Below the pieces are notes generated by a model, which was not told the DNA's origin, did no database searches, and worked only from the letters and a program-made list of their open reading frames with translations. Positions 25,501 through 34,876 of a stretch of 64,000 nt of DNA are shown in pieces. How positions within the stretch are numbered: the first letter of the stretch is position 1; every line of letters starts with the position of its first letter. The position numbers and the translations under genes were made by a program. The stretch comes from Argopecten irradians (lineage: Eukaryota > Mollusca > Bivalvia > Pectinida > Pectinidae): assembly GCF_041381155.1 (NCBI RefSeq), contig NC_091134.1, positions 12,154,008 to 12,218,007 on the forward strand, given 5' to 3'.

Positions 25501-27134
25501 GAAAACACTTAAAAGAAGGTAGTCAAGGGGAAAAGCCTTAAACCGGTGGTCCCTCTGCCTGTCAACAAAAAAGGAGTTTCCAATCTCTATGTATGTTTCT
25601 AGATATACCATCAATATGCTGGTGAAACATGATGTCTCTACAAGTGAGTGCGATATCCGTGAGCGAATTATGGCCAGACAGTAATATTGAAAAAATGTTA
25701 TTATAATATTAATTTCACAATGTCCATTTTGTACAAACAGACCTTTTTCTACTTGTTATATATGATTTGATACGCTTTTCTAATGCTAATGCATATTGAT
25801 ATGTAAGAACAAACCATTTCAATTTATCAATATCAAAGTTGTCTGGCCACTTATTAAGAATATTTCTATTTTATGTTAATATATGATTATCTACTTATGC
25901 TTACGCTTTGTATGAGATTTTGATATTAGAAAAGCGGGCTTGCTGAATGCATAAATTGTTCTCGTTTTATTATTATTGTGTTATACATGTAATGCTATCT
26001 TTGTAATTTGCTATCGATCCTTGTTTGTGAAGTAATCATGCAAATCAATGAATTGTATTTGGCTGAACTTTGGCTGAACTTCACATCATAGGAAGCTAGT
26101 AATCGATTGTGGTGACGGCTCTTGATTGTTATGACTTGTTATATAATTTTGGTAAATTGATAATGACATGAAGACGCAAAAATTGGTCCGATCTTATTGG
26201 TGGTAATTAAAAAATGAATAACGAGTCGGAAAAGACGTTCGGCTCCGCGATTGCATTCTCCAATATTCCAGTATGTATAACAATCGTGTATATCTAAAAC
26301 TTTTGAGGAAAAAAAAAGTTAAAAAGATACCCATAAACAATAACTACAATTTATCAAGGCACCTTCGTCTATGAATATCTGAATCCTAATCCGTAGTTCA
26401 CAGTCCAATGTTGAAAAAAGGATTATATTACGTAAACCAACTTTCTCTCACGGCTTCTTATGTTCACGCTCTCCAATTCAACACTAGTTTGCGACGATTA
26501 TTATCTACGGATTTAAATTTGAACGGACAATTCTGTCAATACAAATTCTAAAGATATTCATTCGCAGAGATAAACTTTCACTTACACTTGGATCGGGAAT
26601 TCGCGAAAGTAAATAACACGGGAAAGGAAATTGGTTTACCGTATTTTGACGTTTTGTATGTCGAGAAATAAAATGTGATAATACGAACCATCGGTATGAA
26701 GATATATTATTGTGCAAAACAATTATAATATTCTTGTAGACATGTAGATGAACATGTTGTGTTATTTTGGACTGAAGAAGGCCGTATTGTGGCTGAATAT
26801 ATATTCCATAGAAATTGTTTTTTTTTTTTTAAATTTTATTTAGAATTTATTTTGGCCTTTTAATTCGGTTTATTAATGTACTACCTTTACACAGTTTTCA
26901 TCTCATTATGAAACAATTATGAAAATAGCGAAATAAGCCTATATTCAACAAAGATCAAAAAGATCTTTCGACCAACCTTAAGTTGTCAGATTCCCACAAA
27001 CATTATCCATAAGCAATGGTATGATATTAAACTATAAATATAGTCTGGTATGATATGGACAATACAATATAACTACCTGCATTAAAATATCGAAGGAGAA
27101 GAAACTTACCGATAAGAAAAAATATGGTCCACAT
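11700..27134 (-). CDS. Seven-module six-cysteine secreted or GPI-anchored protein (unrecognised family)
   Basis: Spliced model on the minus strand, 15 exons: 27110-27134, 21069-21303, 20543-20688, 20019-20172, 19713-19846, 18473-18659, 18073-18209, 17802-17952, 17110-17246, 16544-16691, 15936-16090, 14462-14618, 13939-14075, 13419-13569, 11700-11997. All introns are GT-AG. Exon phases alternate 1,2,1,2 throughout, and the frame closes at 783 residues. Exon 1 plus the start of exon 2 give a signal peptide (MWTIFFLIGIAFVSAQ), followed by a Q/G-rich linker. Seven modules follow, each with the pattern C-x10-C-x(29-37)-C-x8(10)-C-x(7-13)-C-x(22-31)-C. The third cysteine is always the residue just before the internal intron. 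Module 3 begins with a proline-rich linker. NxT sequons sit in modules 1, 2, 3, 4 and 6. The C terminus has small residues (NGSNGAS) and then about 20 hydrophobic residues ending LVSLL, as in a GPI signal or a terminal membrane anchor. I do not know the family. The role is probably extracellular, and the modules look helical; both are inference. Confidence 0.85.
12400..13125. repeat. Decayed dispersed repeat with CAGA tail
   Basis: Lies in the last intron of the seven-module gene. Phrases such as GAAGTTTGTTCAAAATCCATCAA and TTCTCAAGTTATC appear in two diverged forms, and the end carries CAGACAGACAGACAGACA at 13103-13121. This fits a truncated retroposon with a microsatellite tail. Confidence 0.4.
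13939..14618 (-). CDS. Module 6 (exons 12-13)
   Basis: Exons 14462-14618 and 13939-14075, residues about 537-634. Spacing is x10, x32, x8, x7, x24, with an NVT sequon. The exon 13 donor is GTGAGT; the other donors of the neighbouring exons are GTAAG-like. Confidence 0.8.
15014..15275. repeat. Tandem pair of about 156-bp diverged units
   Basis: Both units start CCC/CGAAATGCAATAT and share GGGAACCTAT, TTTGAGAGAGATCC and CTTTCTCAGAAATA in order. They lie in the intron between exons 11 and 12 of the seven-module gene. The block also contains CAAGATGGCGGCCAG. Confidence 0.6.
15936..16691 (-). CDS. Module 5 (exons 10-11), eight-cysteine variant
   Basis: Exons 16544-16691 and 15936-16090, residues about 436-536. 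Spacing is x10, x29, x8, x7, x31. The last interval holds two extra cysteines (FEC then TKC) at the same relative place as in module 7. Confidence 0.8.
16876..17095. repeat. 94-bp minisatellite beside a splice donor
   Basis: Two full copies (16876-16969 and 16970-17063) and a partial third, each built from GACACATGAGTGTGGGGTTAG-like sub-repeats. The two copies appear almost identical. On the minus strand the array starts 14 bases downstream of the exon 9 donor of the seven-module gene. Confidence 0.85.
17110..17952 (-). CDS. Module 4 (exons 8-9)
   Basis: Exons 17802-17952 and 17110-17246, residues about 340-435. Spacing is x10, x33, x8, x7, x24, with an NVT sequon. The exon 9 donor (17109) is followed within 14 bases by a 94-bp minisatellite. 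Confidence 0.8.
17631..17690 (+). repeat. tRNA-derived SINE head fragment
   Basis: CAGCTCAGTAGGTAGAGCGGC resembles the D arm and box A of a tRNA. No matching box B follows before an AT-rich stretch, so this is a truncated SINE, not a tRNA gene. Confidence 0.45.
18073..18659 (-). CDS. Module 3 (exons 6-7) with proline-rich linker
   Basis: Exons 18473-18659 and 18073-18209, residues about 232-339. A linker with five consecutive prolines comes before the first cysteine. Spacing is x10, x34, x8, x9, x22, with an NAT sequon just before the third cysteine. Confidence 0.8.
18952..19140 (+). repeat. tRNA-like SINE possibly split by an insertion
   Basis: A box-A-like TGTAGCTTAATCGG (about 18952) and a box-B-like GTGTTCGAATCCAGA (about 19110) are about 145 bases apart rather than about 40. 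Between them lies a distinct GC-rich hairpin-like block (CCTCGGGGGAACCCAACCCCTGG) and an A-rich run. Confidence 0.35.
19713..20172 (-). CDS. Module 2 (exons 4-5)
   Basis: Exons 20019-20172 and 19713-19846, residues about 136-231. Cysteine spacing is x10, x33, then x10 (the only module with 10 rather than 8 across the intron), x11, x22. NTT and NVT sequons are present. The exon 4 donor is GT|GTAAGT, chosen because it restores frame with exon 5. The exon 5 donor is T|GTATGT. Confidence 0.8.
20543..21303 (-). CDS. Module 1 (exons 2-3)
   Basis: Exons 21069-21303 and 20543-20688, covering residues about 9-135. They encode the end of the signal peptide, a Q/G-rich linker, and then the cysteines C-x10-C-x37-C | x8-C-x13-C-x22-C. 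One NGT sequon is present. The exon 2 donor lies beside a small degenerate array of copies of itself (20940-21069). Confidence 0.8.
20938..21068 (-). repeat. Degenerate array of splice-donor-like units
   Basis: Directly downstream of the exon 2 donor on the minus strand are four to five approximate copies of the exon end itself (plus-strand words GGCATAATCTCGG(G/A)AGAA and ACTTACTG). A second full CTTACTG donor-like word lies at about 20945. Confidence 0.6.
21411..21490 (+). repeat. GAAA-rich purine tract
   Basis: About 80 bases of nearly pure purine, (GAAA)n with GGAA interruptions, in intron 1 of the seven-module gene. Confidence 0.9.
22075..23222 (+). mobile_element. Internally deleted LINE (non-LTR retrotransposon) remnant
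   Basis: The first part reads IVPIFKKGCVNETNKYRGIS, SCFGELFTTILNNR and DAQFGFRRGCSTLDGIF up to YCFIDF, the fingers/palm start of a LINE reverse transcriptase. It then jumps directly to the C-terminal region (HKAPDIERVHLNFCK; later TYWLKL, FRLSCHHLNIE and NEFHFILTCPFYYDLR, with a CxxC-type zinc-knuckle spacing). Stops and a frameshift interrupt it. The tail ends GAAAGGCCTACGGAATGAA followed by (ATGA)n. The catalytic YxDD region is missing, so it is inactive. It lies in intron 1 of the seven-module gene. Confidence 0.85.
23223..24280. other. Intron sequence, no gene seen
   Basis: Part of intron 1 of the seven-module gene. Repeated GGGCGATT/AATCGCCCG words around 24020-24090 suggest a small degraded hairpin, and CCGTCTTCACTAAAG is duplicated at about 24160. 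Confidence 0.4.
24300..24665 (+). mobile_element. Possible LINE 3'-end fragment
   Basis: The segment ends CAATAAAGAGAATAATAATAATAATT, the same type of tail as the element ending near 29340. No coding part remains. Confidence 0.35.
24666..27109. other. Intron sequence, no gene seen
   Basis: Remainder of intron 1 of the seven-module gene: AT-rich, with no recognised element. Confidence 0.4.
27110..27134 (-). CDS. Exon 1 of the seven-module gene: start codon and signal peptide core
   Basis: ATG at 27134-27132, followed by eight codons for a hydrophobic stretch (WTIFFLI) and a phase-1 GTAAG donor at 27109. It joins the acceptor at 21303 to complete the signal peptide. Intron 1 is about 5.8 kb and carries a LINE remnant. 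No TATA box is obvious upstream. Confidence 0.75.
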
Positions 27135-27659
27135 GTTGGTTAAATTCCGTAATATTATCCTGTTTTTCGGTGTGCGCAGTTCTTATCGGTTTTTGGATGT
27201 TACTTCTTGGGTAGATTAAGTTCAAAGTGGCCGAAACATTGAAGAGTGTCGTATTTATCTGGGGTTAGCCACAGGAAGTATGTGCTGGTCATGAGCCGGT
27301 GACAAATCCTTCAGGCGGAACCAGTCGACCAAAATCAACGAGGCGTATCACATGATAGATGACTACTTACAAGTGGGAAGTGATGCGCCTAATAACGACT
27401 CGCGTATCGATAACGCTTTTATGACCTCACAACAAATGACACCAACAGCTATTGTCCTTGGTATGCATATTTGTTTGTTTACAGGTGTCATATTAACCCG
27501 GAAAATGGCCACCAGCAATTGCTTGACGACGCGCAGATTATCATTAAATCTTATTTAAATAAATTAATTATAATCGTCTTATCCAAAACGGTGACGATCA
27601 ACGTAGTATGTATTACATTGTTATTTTTTTTTCTAATTTTATTTTTTTACTGCAAGGAA

Positions 27660-27900
27660 TAAAACAAGAGGCCCGTGCCGTGGGCCTTAAGGTCACATGA
27701 GTTCGGGTATATAAAAAGAAGCAAACACATATAAACAAATGATCAAATAATGCTAAAGAATGTGTCTCCCTATATAAACTATAGAAAACTTAACCCCCTT
27801 CCCATTGTTTAATGGTATTACATCTGAGCCAGTCAAGATGGAGAGATGTATTTTACAAGGAGGGTCCCTCTCCGCAAAAAAACCCCATATCTTGTTTTCA
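27660..27900 (+). repeat. Head copy of the GGCCCATGGGCC-type dispersed element
   Basis: Starts AAAACAAGAGGCCCGTGCCGTGGGCC..TTAAGGTCACATGAGTTCGG, followed by the ACATATAAACA word, as at 8285, 29395 and 60700. It is interrupted by the LINE remnant that follows. Confidence 0.65.
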
Positions 27901-28089
27901 TTAATAACCTATTGAATTAAGTCGAAAACTGTGGTAGAGGTGTACCTACATGTATATAATCGATATACCTGCAAATATAACTACGTAGGCAGACGATATA
28001 TGTCTTGTTAGTACAAATAGTACGAGCCTCCAAAAATGCTAAGTATATGTGAATAATACAGTAGAGATTTTTGTATTCAAGCTCAAAAA

Positions 28090-29340
28090 GTAAAATATGG
28101 TATTTTCTGATAAGAGAACTTTAAACATCAACTGTACATTTAGTCTTTATAGTAATGTTTTACCTATTGTTTTAGAAACTAATCATCTTGGTTTTATTAT
28201 GAATAGTAAACATAAATCCTTTGAAAGGATTAAACAGGCATGTAACAAATTAAAAAGTGGTACTATGGCATTACTACGTTCTGGTGCACACCAGTGTGCC
28301 CTGAACCCCCTTACTATTTCAAAAATTATCAAAATAAAAGTTTATCCTTCTGCTCTATATGGGTGTGAGCTTTGGGTGTTATCAAAACCTGATTTATTAA
28401 TGCTAGAAAGGGCTCAACATTTTATTATAAAGTCTATACAAGGGTTTGACAGAAGAACTAGAACAGATATGTGTACTTCACTAATAGGTTGGACATCTAT
28501 TGAGGCTTATATAGATATTAAAAAAAACTATTATTCCTAGGCAGAGTTTGAAGAAAGAAAAGAACAAATTTGATTTTTAGAATTTTCAATGTTAGACATT
28601 TTTTAAATAATGTGAGTACGTATGTTCAAATAGGTTTTATGCCAGACTTTACCAAAATTCTTAAGAAATATAACTTATATGTATATGTCTTGAAATTTTT
28701 CGATGATGGATCTTTTCCTTCCAGATATTGTTGGAAGGCATTAGTCTACAAATCTGTAACTATGTATGAAACAAATGTCTGCATTGAGGATGCCAAATGA
28801 CGCAGAAATATTGTTAGCCATATTGTTTTAAGTTGTTCATTAACTGAACAAATACAAATGTAAGAGATAATTTCATTTGTTCAATTGCATCAATCACAAA
28901 TACAGATTTTATTTCATATTGATACTCCCTCTCAGATTTTGAGCTAATACTGTATTATTAGGAGGTCCCTTGTGCTATACATTAGAAAGGCATGATATAG
29001 AACAATTCAGATTGATATCAGTGTATACTTTTAAAACAATGTTCAATTTGTATATGTAGCTGATTTACAATCACTGCGAAACTTACTCGTATATTTCTTT
29101 ATGAATATACAATGTACATATATACATGTATATATATATATATTGAAAATATTTTGATGTAGAAATATCCGAGAGAATTGTGCCCTCTTCTCTCTTTCTC
29201 TGATTTAAAATAATTATGATTTGTATTTTCTCTCTATCACTAATTTTTTACATATAATTTCATGCTGTTATTATATGTATTTTCATATATCATCAGTGTA
29301 TACTCTTCATTTTGGAGAAAATAAAGATAATAATAAAACG
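28090..29340 (+). mobile_element. LINE remnant, C-terminal reverse transcriptase region
   Basis: An open stretch of 147 codons (28097-28540) reads LGFIMNSKHKSFERIKQACN, then YPSALYGCELWVLSKPDLLM and GFDRRTRTDMCTSLIGWTSI, typical of the thumb and post-RT region of LINEs. It continues in another frame (28570-28800), with later stops and an H/C remnant (SHIVLSCSLT). The 3' end is AAAATAAAGATAATAATAAAA at about 29340. It differs from the 22-kb LINE and appears to belong to another family. Confidence 0.8.
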
Positions 29341-29394
29341 GTAACGATCAGCGTAGTATGAATTACATTATTTTCTTCTTCTTTATTATGTAGA

Positions 29395-30620
29395 ATAAAA
29401 CAAGGGCCCATGGGCCTGTAAGTCATCTGAGTTCGGATATAGAATGAAACAAACACATATAAACACTCTATGCTGGCCTTTGAAGTCGGTCAGTGGTTTT
29501 TATAAAATTGACGTTTTAATCTACGAAGAGTATTTGCTTCCATCAAACCTGTGAATTCAGATGATTTTTTTTAAAGTTTTAATCATTTTGAATCTGTTTG
29601 GCCCTGCCCCTTTGTTCCCCAGGGGATCAAAAAAGACCGATTTAAGCTAAAGTAAGCTTGACCCCCTCCCCAGCGGGAAACATGAGACCCCTTGGTCATA
29701 TAATGCACAATTTTCATAAAAAAACATTAAGTTTAACCTTTCCATCTATGAAGATTATTAGATTTTAACATGTCAAGAATTTTAGAAGTTTTAGTCTATT
29801 CGACCCCTTTTGGCCCCGCCCCTCTGCCAATTCTAACAAAGTTTGATTCATTTCCTATGAAAATTGAGCAAAAAATGTTCATAAATGCGTTTTCCCTATA
29901 TAAACTATAATTAACTTGACCCCCTCTCCATGGGAAAATTCGAGACCACAGGGCCATATAATTCACAATTTTTGTAAAGGACCTGAAGACCTTCCCATCT
30001 ATGAAAAGTATTTGATTCTACCATTTCCAGAATTTCAGAAGAAGATAGTTTTAGCCTATTTGACCCCTTTTGACCCCGCCCCTAAGGCCCCTTAGGTCAG
30101 TCATGGAAAATTTGTTAATAGGATTAAATAGCCATCTCATATATACTGATAATTCTGACAACATTTGACTCATTTCCTATTACAAATGCTAAAAATGTGT
30201 TTCCCTATATTAACTATAGTAAACTTAACCCCCTCCCCAGATGGAAACAAGAGACCACAGGGTCATATAATTCACAAGTTTTGTAAAGGGCCTTAAGACA
30301 TTTCTATCTATAAAGAGTATTTGATTCTACCACAATTGTGAGTGGAGAAGAAGATTTTTGAAATTTTAGTCAATTTTACCTCTTTTGGTCTCTCCCACAG
30401 CCCCCTGGGGGTGGTGACCATATATTTCACAATTTGTTATTGGCCTTATCCCTTAAAAGGTTTGTGCAAAATTTCATTGAAATTGCTTCAGCACTTTTGG
30501 AGAAGAAATCGAAAATGTAAATTGTTTACGGACATACGACGGACGACCGATAACGCACGACGACGGACAAAAGGCGATTAGAATAGGTCATTTGAGACTT
30601 TGTCTCAGGTGACCTAATTA
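29395..30620 (+). repeat. Long copy of the GGCCCATGGGCC-type dispersed element with internal tandem units
   Basis: Begins CAAGGGCCCATGGGCCTGTAAGTCATCTGAG and ends GACTTTGTCTCAGGTGACCTAA. The ends contain GTCATCTGAG and CTCAGGTGAC, so they are partly inverted. Inside are three diverged 250-300-bp units, each with CTATATAAACTA or similar, GACCCCCTCCCCA, CATATAATTCACAATTTT and TTTGACCCCTTTTGGCCCCGCCC. The right part has CGACGGACGACCG words. There is no convincing ORF. Confidence 0.75.
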
Positions 30621-30827
30621 TGTATATATACATGTATATAGATAAAATGAACTTGATCCAGTGATAATCGCTATCTACACTACATGTATAGTGCTACACA
30701 ATCGAGGAAGGGTTGCATGTAAAACTAGTAAATATCACATATTTCAAGTAACATTAAAATATAACCCAAGTAATGAACTGATGACAAGTTGATAAAAAAA
30801 ATGTTTGTTGTTATGAGAATAATTATC

Positions 30828-30854
30828 AAAAAAAAAAAAAAAAAAAAAAAAAAA
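30828..30854 (+). repeat. Poly(A) run of 27
   Basis: Uninterrupted A tract, possibly the remnant of a retroposon tail. Confidence 0.95.
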
Positions 30855-32500
30855 TACTTGCTACTAAATAAACTTGTTTTACAGACAGGTTCCAGAAAGG
30901 CAATTCAGCAGACAAAACATCCTATTGGCACATTTTTATAAAACATGTCAGCAGAGACCTATAAAACCATAAGTTGTGTTATTAGGTATCTGATGACAGG
31001 ATATCATCACTGAAATACCAAGCTAGTATTCAGGTACATACGCACAGTCTTTTTATATCACAAACTTGTACACAACGTCAGATATCACCATGGCAAAATT
31101 ATCTCATCCCATACCAAGTACAAATCAAAGAGTATATACCTTATAGTCATGCATATGAAAATATTTTCATTCATGCCATACACTTGTAAAAGGAATATTT
31201 GTGTTTCTCACAACATCACTTATGTTTATTGATACCATCATGACATACAGTACATTAAATATGGAGAGTTTCATGTACTGGATGCGTTACTTACATCAGC
31301 CTCACTAGTCAAAACAAGTACATTCATACAAATGCTTTGTTGTATGCATTGTCCCCGGATCTGGCATTCATTTAGCGTACAATTTTTTTTACACCTAATC
31401 TGTGTGACTTGATACAAATGTTGATATTTCAACTAATCAGCTACCACCTCCGAACAAGTAATAATTACCAATATGCCGGAACAAAGTCATGCTTTTCACG
31501 TGGTATTACCAGAAATGTATTTTGGTCTCAAATTTGATATTTCATGTGCATTATATAACCAGTTTCTGCCATTTGATGCTTGTCTGTGTCCATTTCGAGT
31601 TGAGCATCAAAACTAGTACGGAATCAGCAACATAAAAACAGGCCTTCAGAAATATCGGTAAGAGGTCGCAGATCTACCAAATTAGGCAGACTAAGACCTC
31701 TCACATGTATTGCAACGAATTTAGAAAATTATTATAATATTGTACAACACTTGCAGGGATTTTAATAAATCATATAGTTTATGACGCTAAATAATGTTAA
31801 TTATATCCTGTAAATTCATTCTTTGAATATGTAGAGAGCATCTTTTATGCTCTATGTTTCATTTATGTTATGGTTATGTTTTTTTTTAGAACACGATTAG
31901 AGTTATCTAATGTCCGGTGTTGTTAACGAGAGTACTGTGGCTGATCAGCTGATCGTAAAATCAGCTGATGATTGACTCCATTTTAGTTTATATCGTTAAT
32001 GAGGTAAGTGTGAACAAGTAATAGTGAGAACAAGATGTAAATGCCATATTGGCTAAGGTTTCGCTGAGTGGTATTCGCTGAGTGGTAATGATTTTCCGTA
32101 TTTACTTGTATAAATGTATTTTTGGCGAGTCGTACCAAATGTAGCATCGTCGCTACCTTTTGTTGTCATTGGCTGAGAGTGAACATTCACTGGAGAGAAA
32201 GTGTAAGGTTTTAGATATTGTACAGTAGCTAAAATTAGTTTAGATTGTAATAAAACCTTATCAGAAACAATTAACTGTTCCAATCTTTCTTTCAGCAAAG
32301 GTTTTAATAATGCCGTATTGGGCGAGGGTTTGCACGGAATAGCGTTCATCTCGTTCTCCTCGGTGAACCAGTGACATAATTATTTTTTGTCTATTTCGGC
32401 ATGTTTATAAGCTGAAATATATTTAGAAAGTGTTTATATTTATGATTAAAAGTATTGAAACGATGTTTCTGATAAGGATGGTTTACTAAACGTCTACTAA
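30855..32500. other. No supported gene
   Basis: AT-rich. A 98-codon minus-strand open frame (32053-32349) has no recognised features and lacks splice or transcription support. GATCAGCTGATC and ATCAGCTGAT palindromes lie near 31943-31968. Confidence 0.35.
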
Positions 32501-32566
32501 GAATGTATTTGTTAAAACTATATTGTACAGCGGAATGTATTTGTTAAAACTATATTGTACAGCGGA
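32501..32566. repeat. 32-bp tandem duplication
   Basis: GAATGTATTTGTTAAAACTA and its continuation to ACAGCG occur twice in perfect tandem. Confidence 0.9.
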
Positions 32567-32585
32567 AGCCCGGGGATACGTTCTG

Positions 32586-32953
32586 GGGATACGATGTTCC
32601 AAGTATGGTAAAAGGGGCGGAGCGAGGGATACGATTTGGGAAACGATGCTCCATATATGCTAAAAGGGGGCGGAGTCGAAGGCTATAAATGGCGGACATC
32701 CGCGCCGGAGATCACGCGTGCCCCGAAACGATATATATATAGCGTGACGGCACGTAAGACTCTTCACTTCACTTCGCAGGAGATCAATTGTGCATTAAAT
32801 CTGCTCCGGGTCACACGGATCTGTGTCGCCGTGGTCAATATTTGGAATGTTTCCATTCTTATTAGGATACATTTCATAAGGCAAAATGCTAGTCTTGTGG
32901 ATACTAATTCATTGCTATTTACGGAATATATTTGGAATAATTTTAGATCTTAG
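32586..32953 (+). promoter_or_regulatory. Promoter-like or LTR U3-like block with TATA box and first-exon-like segment
   Basis: Two tandem, diverged units each run from a GGGATACGATGTTCC-like word to AAAGGGGCGGAG (GC box), at 32586-32628 and 32638-32680. A TATA box (GGCTATAAATGG, 32684-32690) follows immediately. About 260 bases downstream an AG|GTGAGT donor lies at 32953/32954. This is the layout of a core promoter with a non-coding first exon, or of a retroviral-type LTR. No downstream gene is identifiable and no flanking LTR partner is visible. Confidence 0.4.
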
Positions 32954-34234
32954 GTGAGTCGGTCGGCAGTGGGTGTCATCACCACTGTTTGTTTACATTC
33001 ATTTGGAGGCGTGGCGTTATTAGTACACGTGTTGGTATTGTGGACATTCGGTGTAATCACCGATATAGTCGGCCAGGTATGGACAGATGAGGGGAATTGC
33101 TGGCATCACCAACCGTTATTGGCGTCCTTTAGAATTAATTAGACAAGTTGTTAATAAATTGTTTGGTAACGTGAATACTGGAAGTTATGGATAGGTTTTT
33201 AAATAACTGTGATTAGTCTGTTGTATACTATGTAATAACAGTTTTGGAGTGATAATAAGAATGTGGGAGTGTACTGTAAATTTGATTTGTTATTTATTAC
33301 TGTTTTATCAATAATCAACATTTGTCTTTTATATTGGACTTACTTGTTGTTTTTGCATTGAGTTTATATAATGAGAACTATTTATAAAAAAATTGAGGTC
33401 TCATTCTACAAAATATTCACCTATTGTTAGCTGAGACAGCTATTATAAAGTGGAGATAACTGAGCTCCTTCCTAGCCTTAAAGGCTGTGTCAACAAGCTT
33501 CGGGATACAGAACCTCTAGCTTGTTCTGGTATTTGGTACCAGCTTCAAGGATAGAAGTCTGTGTCTACGAGTCGTTATATTGACGGGAGAATACGAAAGT
33601 GAAGCAATTGTGCGTTACAGCATATAGGAATACCATGTGACACTCTCAGATTGTTATGGTACATGTATACAAAATCATGGACCATGTACGTATTTGACAA
33701 TGGATAAATGCATTTGCCCTGACTATTGGGGATGGGGATTTTTTTTCAAAATATCAAATTTGTGCTTGATTTACAATCTTACAAATTAAGCGTCTCCATG
33801 CAACCAGCCACACCTAAAATTTAATCAAAATGTTAGATGTCTTTTATCAAATGGAACACTTGTCAAACAAATCAGATTACAACAGCTGTAATGAACATGC
33901 ATGGAATTTGCTAGTTCATCTATACTCAGCAAATATAATTAAGATATCAAACATGTATACCATTCACATGCCTGCGATACGTAGGCTGAAGGTGATACGA
34001 GAGATGTTTTAACATTTAAGATATTTTAAGGGAATTTCGACAAGATTAAGTATTTATCGTAATGATTGATACTTCCAAAATCTATATCCATTCATATTAT
34101 TGTTTATTTTGATATTAAGGTTATACAAATTTCTTATGAGATAGGGATAAAGCTATTTTATGCCATTTACATGCCTGTTATAGTTTTGAAAGGAAATATT
34201 GTCAGAAAATTTTTTATTTTATATGGAAGAAATA
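32954..34234. other. No gene seen
   Basis: Moderately AT-rich sequence downstream of the promoter-like block. There is no recognisable retroviral coding region or primer-binding site. Confidence 0.35.
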
Positions 34235-34236
34235 TA

Positions 34237-34874
34237 CAGGGTGTCCCATAAATCAGGTTACACTTTCAAAATGTAGTTACTTTTGACATAAATGAGCAGC
34301 AAAAATAGTTTTTGGTATATGTAGACATGCAATCAAACGTTTCATTGTATGTAATAAATAAACTAATAATTTGTTTCTACTGAAAACCATTGACGTCATA
34401 ATGACGTCATCACTTTTAAGATATTGGTACGTCAAGAGGACATTATACACGCACTGTGAAATGTTTTATACTTTGTAAAACAGTTTTTTGGTCATGTTAT
34501 GCCCAGTTCTCACAACTCAAATCATTTCTGTGTGAGTATTACCAGAAGTACAGAAAGTAATCACCAACACCAGAAAAAAATTGTCCATTGCATTAAGAAG
34601 GCATTAAAAAATAAGAATAAATCTTCAATGCTACTGTTCAAAGGTTGCTTTAATATCAAGGAATACGTCGCTTTTACCGCATTTTTCAAAAAAAATGTGT
34701 CTTTTGTGAAAATCGTTGCTAAGATTACCTAGATTTGTTTGGTAAGCTGTTTGTTAATCAAAATGTGATATATTTGATTGCAGACTTTTTGGAGATGAAA
34801 TCCAGGTGTTTTACGTGCTGTATTAAACAAAATATTGAACTTTAAAAGTGTAACATAATTTATGGCACACTCTG
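34237..34874. mobile_element. Mariner-type non-autonomous element (638 bp) with TA target duplication
   Basis: Left end CAGGGTGTCCCATAAATCAGGTTACACTTT and right end AAAAGTGTAACATAATTTATGGCACACTCTG are inverted copies, flanked by TA on both sides (34235-34236 and 34875-34876). The CAGGGTGTCCC-type terminus is familiar from Tc1/mariner elements. The interior holds no transposase; the 77-codon frame at 34499 has no recognisable motif. Confidence 0.7.
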
Positions 34875-34876
34875 TA

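Noticed and set aside
32053..32349. 98-codon minus-strand open frame
   Set aside because: It has no splice sites, no recognised domain and ordinary AT-rich composition; probably chance.
34499..34732. 77-codon frame inside the mariner-type element as a transposase
   Set aside because: It is far too short and has no DDE/D motif or helix-turn-helix signature.
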